From positions 248,001 to 312,000 of the forward strand of contig JACKEA010000001.1 of the NCBI GenBank assembly GCA_020633235.1: a stretch of DNA of 64,000 bases, given 5' to 3'. The notes beneath the pieces were generated by a model, which worked only from the letters and a program-made list of their open reading frames with translations, was not told where the DNA came from and searched no databases. The position numbers and the translations under genes are program-made. This document shows, piece after piece, positions 54,788 to 64,000 of this stretch; position 1 is the first letter of the stretch, and each line of letters starts with the position of its first letter. Source of the stretch: Polyangiaceae bacterium. GTDB taxonomy: Bacteria > Myxococcota_A > Polyangia > Polyangiales > Polyangiaceae.

Positions 54788-56152
54788 GTGCGGCGTGTCC
54801 TGGTAGTCGACGACGAGGAAAACCTCCGGCTGGTGCTCAAGACCTTGTTGCGCCGCAACGGCTACGAGGTGGAGACCGCGGAGAGCGGCGAGGAGGCCTT
54901 GGGGTTGGTGGAGACCTTCGGCCCGGATTTCGTGCTCACGGACGTGCGCATGCCGAAGATGGGGGGCCTCGATTTGCTGGCCACCCTGAAGGCCAAGGGT
55001 AACGACGCCACCGTCATCGTGATGAGCGCCTATGGCAACACGGACCTCGCCATCGAGGCGATGAAGGGCGGCGCCTACGACTACGTCCAGAAGCCGTTCA
55101 AGCCCGACGAGGTCGTGTTGGCGCTGCGCAAGGCGGAGGAGCGCGAGCTCTTGCGGCGGGAGAATCGCGCGCTGCGGGAGGAGATCCGCAAGGAGAACAA
55201 GTTCGAGGACATCCTGGCCAAGAGCGGGAAGATGCAGGACATCTTCCGAACCATCGCAAAGATCGCCGAGTACAAGACCACCGTGCTCGTCTCCGGCGAG
55301 AGTGGCGTGGGCAAGGAGCTGGTGGCACGGGCGATTCACCAGCGCAGCAGCCGACGGGGCGGCAGCTTCGTCGCGGTGAACTGCGGCGCGATCCCCGAGA
55401 ACCTCCTGGAGAGCGAGCTCTTCGGCCACAAGAAAGGGGCGTTCACCGACGCCGTCGCCGACCGCCGGGGTCTGTTCGAGGAAGCAACCGGCGGCACGCT
55501 GTTCCTGGACGAGATCGGCGAGCTGCCTTTGGGACTGCAGGTGAAGCTGCTCCGGGTGCTCGAGGACGAGAAGATCCGGCGCGTGGGCGAGACGCGGGAC
55601 GTCAAGGTGGACGTGCGCATCATCGCCGCCACCCATCGCGACTTGATGGCCGAGACCAAGGCGGGGCGTTTTCGCGAGGATTTGTTCTATCGCCTCAACG
55701 TGCTGCCGATCCACGTTCCGCCGCTGCGCGATCGCCGAGAGGACATTCCCCTGTTGGTGGAGCATTTCGTCACCCGCAACAACGCTCGCCTGGGGACCAA
55801 CATCCGCGGCCTCGACAGCGAATGCCGTCGGCTGCTCTACGAGTACTCGTGGCCGGGTAACGTGCGTGAGCTGGAGAACACCATCGAGCGGGCGATGGTC
55901 CTGGCGGAGGGGGACCAGCTGGTGGCGGCGGACCTGCCAGAGCGCATTCGCGAGGCGCGGGACCCGGTCCAGATGCAGCTCTCCAGCGGTGAGCTGTCGG
56001 TGAAGAAGACCATGCGAATCATCGAGGAAATCCTGATTCGGCGGGCCTTGCAGAAGACCAAAGGCAACCGCACGCGGGCCGCCGAGGTCCTGGAAATCAG
56101 CCACCGCGCCCTGCTCTACAAGATCAAGGACTACCAGATCACCGACCTGTGA
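54788..56152 (+). CDS. NtrC-family sigma-54 response regulator
   Basis: 454 residues from GTG 54788. Receiver domain (1-120, phospho-acceptor D52 in LTDVRMPK, Lys in YVQKPF). AAA+ domain (about 143-380) with Walker A GESGVGKE, Walker B LFLDEIGE and GAFTDA in place of the common GAFTGA loop. A Fis-type helix-turn-helix ends the protein (KTKGNRTRAAEVLEISHRAL). No sensor kinase gene is adjacent, so its signal is unknown. Confidence 0.93.
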   Translation: MRRVLVVDDEENLRLVLKTLLRRNGYEVETAESGEEALGLVETFGPDFVLTDVRMPKMGGLDLLATLKAKGNDATVIVMSAYGNTDLAIEAMKGGAYDYVQKPFKPDEVVLALRKAEERELLRRENRALREEIRKENKFEDILAKSGKMQDIFRTIAKIAEYKTTVLVSGESGVGKELVARAIHQRSSRRGGSFVAVNCGAIPENLLESELFGHKKGAFTDAVADRRGLFEEATGGTLFLDEIGELPLGLQVKLLRVLEDEKIRRVGETRDVKVDVRIIAATHRDLMAETKAGRFREDLFYRLNVLPIHVPPLRDRREDIPLLVEHFVTRNNARLGTNIRGLDSECRRLLYEYSWPGNVRELENTIERAMVLAEGDQLVAADLPERIREARDPVQMQLSSGELSVKKTMRIIEEILIRRALQKTKGNRTRAAEVLEISHRALLYKIKDYQITDL

Positions 56153-56211
56153 CCGGGCATCGGTCACCACGGGCTTGGACCGGGCCCCGGCCCTTCGGTA
56201 GGATTCGCGCC

Positions 56212-56709
56212 ATGCGCAAGGTCACTCTGGGATTCGCGTTCCTCTTCGTCGCCGCTTGCGGGCCCTCCTACGGAGGCCAGGGCGTCAAGACGCCCGAAGA
56301 AATCGTCGCCGAGCAAGAGCAAATGGGGGCGGAGCAGGAGGCGCAGGAAAAGGACTATCAAGGCTCCGCCGAGGAGACGGACTTGGAGAAGAAAGCCAAG
56401 TTCGACAAGAAGCAGACGGAGCTGGAGCTCAAGCGCGCCGAGCGTTCGGGTGAGACGTGCCCGGGTGTCGTCACCGAAGAGGGACCGACGGGGACGGCTC
56501 ACGTGACGCTGCTGTTCGCCAACGACGGCCACGTGAAGGACGCCTCCATCGCCGCGCCCTTCGAGGGAACGCAGGTGGGCAACTGCGTGCTGAACGCGAT
56601 GAAGGCGGTCATCGTTCCGCGCTTCACCGGACCCGAAGAGACCGTGGAGTGGGAAGTTCACGTCGAAGCGAAGGCCGACGACTCCGCGGACGACAAGAAG
56701 AAGAAGTGA
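56212..56709 (+). CDS. AgmX-type lipoprotein
   Basis: 165 residues from ATG 56212. Lipobox FVAAC at about residue 16. A charged Glu/Gln/Lys-rich coiled coil (about 28-80) is followed by a small beta-rich domain (CPGVVTEEGPTGTAHVTLLF...NCVLNAMKAVIVPRF) that resembles the TonB-like C-terminal domain of AgmX/PglI gliding proteins. Probably an envelope protein; the exact role is unknown. Confidence 0.75.
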   Translation: MRKVTLGFAFLFVAACGPSYGGQGVKTPEEIVAEQEQMGAEQEAQEKDYQGSAEETDLEKKAKFDKKQTELELKRAERSGETCPGVVTEEGPTGTAHVTLLFANDGHVKDASIAAPFEGTQVGNCVLNAMKAVIVPRFTGPEETVEWEVHVEAKADDSADDKKKK

Positions 56710-56712
56710 GGC

Positions 56713-58050
56713 TCAGCGCCCGCGGGCGACGCGCTCGTTCGCCCGCGGGACGGCCCGCGCCACCTCGGTGAAGTTGCGTCCGAGGGGGATGCCGTACTGG
56801 TCTTCTACCTCCACCCGAACGACCCACGGGCCTGGGGTATCGGCGGGTGGAACCGTGGCCCAAAGGCCGTCGTCGCGCTTTTCCACGTCCAGCTCCACGG
56901 GCTCCACGCCGACCAACACGCGAACGTGCGGTTCGATCCACGCGGGGGCGGCGGCGCCCTCCCGATCGCGAAGGGCGACGCGGACATGGAGCGCTTGGTC
57001 GGGCCACACGGCGTTCTTGGGCGTGAACGAAATGCGGGCTTCGATGCCACGGGGCTCCACGCGGGTTCGGGCCAGCTCGAAGGAACCGGGCGCGTGGAAG
57101 TAGACCGTGGTCGGTCGATTCTCCGGCAGCTGAATGGCTCCATGGGCGCGGAAGAACCTGCCCTCGGCGCCGTAGCTCACGTTCAGGCCGGTGCTGCCCT
57201 CGAAGCTCACGGCCTGTCCGCGTCCCAGGCGGACCACACCCCGAGCATCCACGAAGGAGCCTTCCGGCACGACCGCTTGCACGACGTACATGGCCAACGG
57301 TTTCGAGGGCGTGCCCGGAAGTCCGAGCTCGTCGAGAGGTGTGACCACGAGCTCGTGGCGCCCCGTGGGTAGTCTCGTGCTCGGAAGCGTGGCGGTCTTC
57401 GTCAGGAACTGCTGCTCCCCCAGGGTCACGCTGTAGCTCTTGCCGGTGGCGGTCCAGGCCACGCCGCTCACGTTCGCGATGCCCGCGTTGGCGACCCATA
57501 CCCGAGACCCGCCCTGGAAGACCGGAGCCGCCGGAATGGGCCGGTCGCTGAGCGTTCCTTCGCGGTCGATGCCGATGCGACGCCCAGCGGCCACGGCTGC
57601 GTAGGGTCCACCGCCGGTGGAGAGCAGCACTTCAGCGTCGCTGTTGAGCACCGCGTGCTCGGCGCCGCGATGTGCGAGCGCCGCGTGCCCGTGGCGCACG
57701 ATGGCGCTTACCTTGTCCGTCGTCGTGAGCAGCACCGCCGTTTCCGATCCCGCCGTGTCCACGTACGCGGTGCCCGTGACCAGCACCATGGTGTAGGTGC
57801 GCGTGGGCTTTCCCGGCGACAGCTGGAGATACTGCGGCGTTCGGAACATGCGGATGCTGCTACCGGCGGCCAGCCGGACCTTTGCCTTGCCGGGCATCTC
57901 CCAGGTGGAGCCGTCCTTGCCGACGTCGTACAGAACGCCGCGCATGCTCACGCTGCCGGCAACGAGGTGGGGGCGATTGGGGGCTGCGGAGCTCGTGCCC
58001 CCCACGAGCAGCGCGGCAATGAGTCCCAAAATGGTCGTCGCTTTAACCAC
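56713..58050 (-). CDS. FecR-domain exported protein
   Basis: 445 residues from GTG 58050. Signal peptide ending SSAA (about 23). A FecR-like region (about 60-170: AGSSIRMFRTPQYLQL...TGTAYVDTAG...AALAHRGAEHAVL) is followed by Ig-like beta domains (about 185-440). Secreted or periplasmic. In myxobacteria such proteins often stand beside kinase genes; the neighbour on the right is one. No clear substrate. Confidence 0.75.
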   Translation of the reverse strand: MVKATTILGLIAALLVGGTSSAAPNRPHLVAGSVSMRGVLYDVGKDGSTWEMPGKAKVRLAAGSSIRMFRTPQYLQLSPGKPTRTYTMVLVTGTAYVDTAGSETAVLLTTTDKVSAIVRHGHAALAHRGAEHAVLNSDAEVLLSTGGGPYAAVAAGRRIGIDREGTLSDRPIPAAPVFQGGSRVWVANAGIANVSGVAWTATGKSYSVTLGEQQFLTKTATLPSTRLPTGRHELVVTPLDELGLPGTPSKPLAMYVVQAVVPEGSFVDARGVVRLGRGQAVSFEGSTGLNVSYGAEGRFFRAHGAIQLPENRPTTVYFHAPGSFELARTRVEPRGIEARISFTPKNAVWPDQALHVRVALRDREGAAAPAWIEPHVRVLVGVEPVELDVEKRDDGLWATVPPADTPGPWVVRVEVEDQYGIPLGRNFTEVARAVPRANERVARGR

Positions 58051-58183
58051 GACGCCTAGAACGGCGTTCAGTACAGGATCCCGTAGCGCTTTCTACATTT
58101 TTTGGCCCGGGGGCCGAATCTCGAACAAATCCATGCCGCCCCATGTCCGTCTGAATCGTTGAGACTCATCTTCTAGCAAACCC

Positions 58184-60016
<1,833 letters not shown>

Positions 60017-60017
60017 C

Positions 60018-60215
60018 TCACAGGAACCAGACGCCGAGGACGATCAGCACCGAGGCGAGGGCTACGGAGGTCATCGCGGCGATTTCCCACGGACCCGTGC
60101 GGGGATCTTCGAAGCGGAGCTCGATGGAGGCAAAACGGCTGGCCTCGCGGCGCTGACGCCCCGTCAGCGCGACGTTGGCAGCGCGGAGGGCGGTATCGAG
60201 TTGCTCGTCGCTCAT
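60018..60215 (-). CDS. Small single-pass membrane protein
   Basis: 65 residues from ATG 60215 (AAGG eight bases upstream; GTG 60233 is also in frame). Helical, basic N-terminus and one C-terminal membrane helix (AAMTSVALASVLIVLGVWFL). Convergent with the kinase gene, one base apart from its stop. Not recognised. Confidence 0.55.
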   Translation of the reverse strand: MSDEQLDTALRAANVALTGRQRREASRFASIELRFEDPRTGPWEIAAMTSVALASVLIVLGVWFL

Positions 60216-60282
60216 CGGCCCGCCTTTTCGCACAGGGTCCCCATGGAGTCGAGGCCCCCCAGGAAACTGCAGCGAATTCAGG

Positions 60283-63060
60283 TCAATAGAAGCGAGCTTT
60301 GCCGCGGGACTCCCACCATTCCTGGTACCGCTCCTGGACCCGCCCTCGCTCCTTTCGGGACAGATCCTCGTAGTAGCCGAAGTACTCCCGGGACAGCGCC
60401 TTGAGCTCTTCCCCTGCGTCCCGGCGGATGCGGACGTCGTCGTGCATCAGCGCATCGATCAGCCATTCCATTCGATGCCGGCTGCTGTTCTTGCGCCACC
60501 AGTCGCTCCAGGCCTTGGCGTCCGTCTCGAAGTCGTTGCGCGCCAAGACGCGTAGCGCCCAGTGCACGGATTTCACGATTTCGTCATTGTCGTCCGAGAG
60601 CAGCGGGATCAGGCGCGGCACCGCGCGGCCATCACGCAAGTCTGCAATGGCTTCGATGGCGGCGTAGCGCAGCTCTTCGGACTGAGTCGGATCCGCCGCC
60701 AGGATCGCGAGGCCGTCCCGCAGGGTGGTGCGGGCGTCGACGTCCTGCTGCATCATTCGGCCGGCGGCCACAGCAGCGCGGCGAACCTCGGCGTCGTCGT
60801 CGACCGCGCGCCGGACCACCGCCTTGGCGGCGTCCGGGCTCGGCATCTCCCCCAGAAGCCACGTTGCCCATCGCCGCACCACGGGGTCGCCGTCCGCGGT
60901 TCGGACGACCAGGAACGCCGTGGCATTGGGGCCGATACGGACCAGCGTTCGCAGGATGGGGCCGCAGTCCGAGGCCCGCGCGGTGGGCTCCCCCAAGCGG
61001 CGTGCGAGCTCGGGACGGATCGGGCCGGGGAAAGCGCCCACCAACGTCGGAATGGCGGCGTCGCCGAAGTCCACCAGCTGGTCGACCACCGTGGTGTCGC
61101 CGTCCAGCAGCCGCTCCACCAAGGCGCGGCAGTCCTCTTCCAAGTCTACGATCACCGAGGGCAGCTTGAGCCCAGGGGAGCTGTGCCTTCGGGCCAGCGC
61201 CCGCGGTCCATACGCCACCTTTCGCGAAGAAGGCGCCAGCGGCACCTCCAGCTGCTGGGTGATGGACGAGTCCGAGTCGCTGCTGCGGTACTCGTCGAGA
61301 TCCACGTCTTCTTCCTTCACCAGCTCCAGTCGGGGTCCCGAGTCGTGGCTGCTCGGAGGTGCCAGACCCGGGGTGGTCTTCTTGCCGATGCCCGGTTTGG
61401 TTTCCTTGCGCTGGAGCGGCGGCTTCGAGGCCACGTCCCAGCCGTCCTCCGGAGGCTCTTCGTCACTCCTGGGTGGGGGCGTCTGGGACGGCGTGCGTCG
61501 CGTCAGGGGAAACGGCTGCGCATCGACGTCCAGCTTGGGGGTGCCTTGGGGCGGCGTGCGCTTCTTGGGCGGGGCCTTCGCGATGGGCGACTCAGCGGGA
61601 GTCGGCGGCAGGTCGGTCTGCCGCTTCGCGACGGGCGTCTCGTGGCCGGTCTCCGGCGCGGCCGCCGTGGGCGGCGGCGCCGGCGACAGGGCTCGAGCGA
61701 GAGCTTCGGCCCGCAGCTCTGGAGCGGGGATCTTGTGGCGCTTGCGGCGCACCACCGGCGGCAGACTGGCCGTGGGAGTCTCGTTCTCGACGTCGCGCCG
61801 GGTGGCCAGCTTGCGCTTGAGGATCACGCGCTCCAGCGCGGCGGCCACCAGCGGAGCGAAGGCCAGCACGTCGCCGATTTCGGAGAGCGTCACGTCGCTG
61901 TCGCCGTGATCTCCATAGAGGATCAGGACGGTTCGCGCGCGCACCACGACCGGGAGCAGCATCACCTGGGCGCCAACGGGGCGTTCCAGGTCCGTTGCCA
62001 AGCTCGCGTCGATACCCTCCCGGCCCAAGGTCGCCACGCTGACGGCCTTGGCGTCCCGAACCGCCGACAGGCTGCTCGGCAGATCCATGGGCACGCCGAT
62101 CCCGCGGATCTTGGTGGTATCCGCCCCCGGGCCGTCGGCGTCGCGCCCCTCGGCCAGATCGGAGTGCACGGCGAACAGCGCGGAGTACTCGAAGTACTGG
62201 GAAGCAAAGTCGAAAAAGGCGCCGAGCACGTCGTCTCGGGAGTCCGCCTCCATCAGGTCTTCCTCCGCCATGGCGGCGGTGTACGGGCCCCGGTGGCGCT
62301 TGCGTCCGCGGGGGCGAGGCGCTGGCGCCGTCGAGCTCGCGGGCTCCCGCGGAGAAATCCAAGTGCGCACCACCTCCGCCGCTGGGGGCGCGCCCGTCGC
62401 CGAGCGGGCCACTTCCACGGGAGGAGGCGCGGACGGCGGCACGTTCGCCGGCGCCGGCGCCGAGGCCAGCGTCTTCGGCGGGTTCTGTGCGGAGTACGCG
62501 ATGGGCGGCACACTCGCCGGTCGCGGGAGGTTCGGCACGGACAGGCTTGCGCGGGATGCCGCGGGCATCGAGCTCGGGCTGGGGTCCGGCCGCCCCTCGA
62601 GCTTCGCCACCAGTCGCAGCGTGCGGCGGTCCATGGGTAGCCCGTAGTCCCGGCTGATCGCTTGCCGGATCCGCACCTGGGGTGCTGCCTGTTGGCGGAG
62701 CACCACGCCCAGCGAGAAGGTGAGATCGGATTCCACCTCCGAAGGCAGCGGTTCACTGACCGCGATGGTCAGCGTGCCGCCTTCTTCCTTCAGCGGGTAG
62801 AAGCCGTGCCGCAACGCGAGCTCGCCGGGCACCAGCCGCAGGGTCCCGTCCTTGGTCGTGGGCAATGCACCATCTGGCGCGGCTTCCAGGCCGTGGCTCT
62901 CGGCGAGCAAGCGCGTCAGCGCCGCCTCGCTCACCGCCGCGAGCTCGAGCAGGTTGGTCGCGAGATCTCCCCCGTACAACACCTGTCGCGCCAGCGCTTC
63001 CTCGACGTCGCGCATGGACGCGACTTCATTCTTCACGATGCTGGAGCTGAGGGTGGCCAT
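60283..63060 (-). CDS. MshEN-GAF-like-HEAT protein
   Basis: 925 residues. N-terminal MshEN/GSPII_E-N-like domain (about 1-140: VLYGGDLATNLLELAAVSEAAL...FYPLKEEGGTLTIAVS), which binds c-di-GMP in MshE. Pro/Ala-rich linker (about 150-250). A central domain (about 265-420) has GAF-like features. A second Pro/Ser-rich disordered region follows (about 430-610), then HEAT-type repeats to the end (about 640-900: TVVDQLVDFGDAAIPTLVGA, AAIEAIADLRDGRAVPRLIP). No ATPase motif is present, so it is not a secretion ATPase. Possibly a signalling scaffold. Confidence 0.78.
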   Translation of the reverse strand: MATLSSSIVKNEVASMRDVEEALARQVLYGGDLATNLLELAAVSEAALTRLLAESHGLEAAPDGALPTTKDGTLRLVPGELALRHGFYPLKEEGGTLTIAVSEPLPSEVESDLTFSLGVVLRQQAAPQVRIRQAISRDYGLPMDRRTLRLVAKLEGRPDPSPSSMPAASRASLSVPNLPRPASVPPIAYSAQNPPKTLASAPAPANVPPSAPPPVEVARSATGAPPAAEVVRTWISPREPASSTAPAPRPRGRKRHRGPYTAAMAEEDLMEADSRDDVLGAFFDFASQYFEYSALFAVHSDLAEGRDADGPGADTTKIRGIGVPMDLPSSLSAVRDAKAVSVATLGREGIDASLATDLERPVGAQVMLLPVVVRARTVLILYGDHGDSDVTLSEIGDVLAFAPLVAAALERVILKRKLATRRDVENETPTASLPPVVRRKRHKIPAPELRAEALARALSPAPPPTAAAPETGHETPVAKRQTDLPPTPAESPIAKAPPKKRTPPQGTPKLDVDAQPFPLTRRTPSQTPPPRSDEEPPEDGWDVASKPPLQRKETKPGIGKKTTPGLAPPSSHDSGPRLELVKEEDVDLDEYRSSDSDSSITQQLEVPLAPSSRKVAYGPRALARRHSSPGLKLPSVIVDLEEDCRALVERLLDGDTTVVDQLVDFGDAAIPTLVGAFPGPIRPELARRLGEPTARASDCGPILRTLVRIGPNATAFLVVRTADGDPVVRRWATWLLGEMPSPDAAKAVVRRAVDDDAEVRRAAVAAGRMMQQDVDARTTLRDGLAILAADPTQSEELRYAAIEAIADLRDGRAVPRLIPLLSDDNDEIVKSVHWALRVLARNDFETDAKAWSDWWRKNSSRHRMEWLIDALMHDDVRIRRDAGEELKALSREYFGYYEDLSRKERGRVQERYQEWWESRGKARFY

Positions 63061-63168
63061 GGATGTGCGTCGAGGGTCTCCCCCGGACGGGGGGCCATCA
63101 TCCCTGCGATGGGGAATTGTCGCGGCGGCACCTCGGATGTCAACGGAATGCGCCGTCCGGCCTGCGGA

Positions 63169-64000
63169 TCAGTGGGCCAGGGCCTTGGCCAGGACGTCGG
63201 CCAGCAGCCAGCGGGCCAGGGACAGGTAGATGACGATGCCCAGCACATCCACCAGCGTGGCGATGAAGGGGGTCGAGCTGGTGGCCGGGTCCACGCCCAC
63301 GCGGTGGAGCAGCAGCGGCATCATCCCGCCGACCACGCAGCCCATCACCACGATGGCCACGATGGTGAGGGCGATCAGCCCAGCGAAGTGGGGCGACCCA
63401 CCCGCCATCACCACCCGCAGCACACCCAAGAGCGCCAGGAGCCCACCGAGCACCAACCCCTGCAGCAGCTCTCGCCCGAGCACGCGCCACCAGTCCTTGG
63501 ACTCGATGTCGCCCACCGCGAGGCCCCGGATCACCAAGGTGGAGGATTGAGACCCGGAATTGCCCCCCGCGGCGATCAGCAGCGGCACGTAGAAAGAAAG
63601 CTCTGCTACCGCGGAGAGCACCGGGCCGTAGGCCTGCATCGCGGTGGTGGTGAAGTAGCCGCCGAGGAACAAGATCAAGAGCCAGGGTGCGCGTTTGCGG
63701 ATGTACTCGGCGAAGGAAGCGTCGAAGTAGCCTTCGCGGATGGGCTCGATGGCGCCCATCTTCTGGACGTCCTCCGCCTGCTCTTCGGTCATCACGTCGA
63801 GGATGTCGTCGGAGGTGATGACGCCGAGGATCTCGCCCTTCTGGTTCACCACGGGCAAGGTGTTCAAGTCGTACTTGGCGAGCTTGCGGGCCACCTCTTC
63901 CTGGTCCAGCTCCGGCGGTACGCTGATCACGTTCTGCGCCATCGTTTCCGAGACCAGATCGCCCGGATCCCCCAGCAGCAGGTGGCGCAGCGTGAGGTAG
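63169..64000 (-). CDS. mgtE: MgtE-type Mg2+ transporter, 5' end outside window
   Basis: The frame is open to the right edge; the first internal ATG is at 63942. The visible part ends a CBS domain (VISVPPELDQEEVARKLAKYDLN...GVITSDDILDVM) and continues with five membrane helices containing PLLIAAGGNSGSQSST, the signature of the MgtE channel, and GVDPATSSTPFIATLVDVLG. MgtE is a Mg2+-gated Mg2+ channel. The protein is complete at the C-terminus. Confidence 0.92.
   Translation of the reverse strand, partial: YLTLRHLLLGDPGDLVSETMAQNVISVPPELDQEEVARKLAKYDLNTLPVVNQKGEILGVITSDDILDVMTEEQAEDVQKMGAIEPIREGYFDASFAEYIRKRAPWLLILFLGGYFTTTAMQAYGPVLSAVAELSFYVPLLIAAGGNSGSQSSTLVIRGLAVGDIESKDWWRVLGRELLQGLVLGGLLALLGVLRVVMAGGSPHFAGLIALTIVAIVVMGCVVGGMMPLLLHRVGVDPATSSTPFIATLVDVLGIVIYLSLARWLLADVLAKALAH

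Overview
The window is high-GC DNA that looks like a myxobacterium (Myxococcota, probably Polyangia-like). The evidence is a myxobacterial Cys-rich lipoprotein repeat, many Sec/lipoprotein signals, an AgmX-type lipoprotein, a Ser/Thr kinase with an N-terminal zinc ribbon, sigma-54 regulation and large Rhs/Tc-type proteins. No rRNA, tRNA or CRISPR array was recognised. The taxonomic call is an inference.

Left part (1-11.9 kb): a tightly packed operon of an unrecognised protein cut by the window edge, a lipoprotein, a 2,501-residue secreted SpvB/FG-GAP/Rhs (Tc BC-like) protein with an HNH-like C-terminal toxin, and a SUFU-type immunity protein.

Middle part (about 12-35.7 kb): three head-to-tail copies (A, B, C) of a mobile backbone. 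Each has an inverted repeat, a hairpin, an XRE repressor on the minus strand, then a CHC2/TOPRIM primase-ATPase and a tyrosine recombinase on the plus strand, then a structured non-coding segment with two palindromes, then a toxin-antitoxin pair. Every copy ends in a promoterless Rhs C-terminal tip plus its own immunity gene. The tips restart at the same Rhs-core position as the full-length gene (FTGKEED), so the region looks like a store of alternative Rhs toxins carried between recombinase elements. Copies B and C sit in a 7.7-kb tandem duplication whose junction is a hybrid Rhs core. From about 22.5 to 29.3 kb, many one- or two-base indels break genes that are intact in the sister copy. This is either decay or, quite possibly, a consensus error inside the repeat.

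Right part (35.8-64 kb): ordinary chromosomal genes. In order these are boxR-boxC-boxB for aerobic benzoyl-CoA breakdown; a CaCA-type exchanger; a broken VapC; two Cys-rich lipoproteins; a c-di-AMP block (cdaR-cdaA-folP facing a PgpH-type phosphodiesterase); an acyl-CoA dehydrogenase; a bufferin-type copper RiPP operon; an aminopeptidase P; a NamZ-type muramidase; an NtrC-type regulator; envelope proteins; a Ser/Thr kinase; an MshEN-HEAT protein; and an MgtE transporter cut by the right edge. A short repeat with the core TTTGTCGGTCCGCCGCG lies just after the stop codons of five of these genes.
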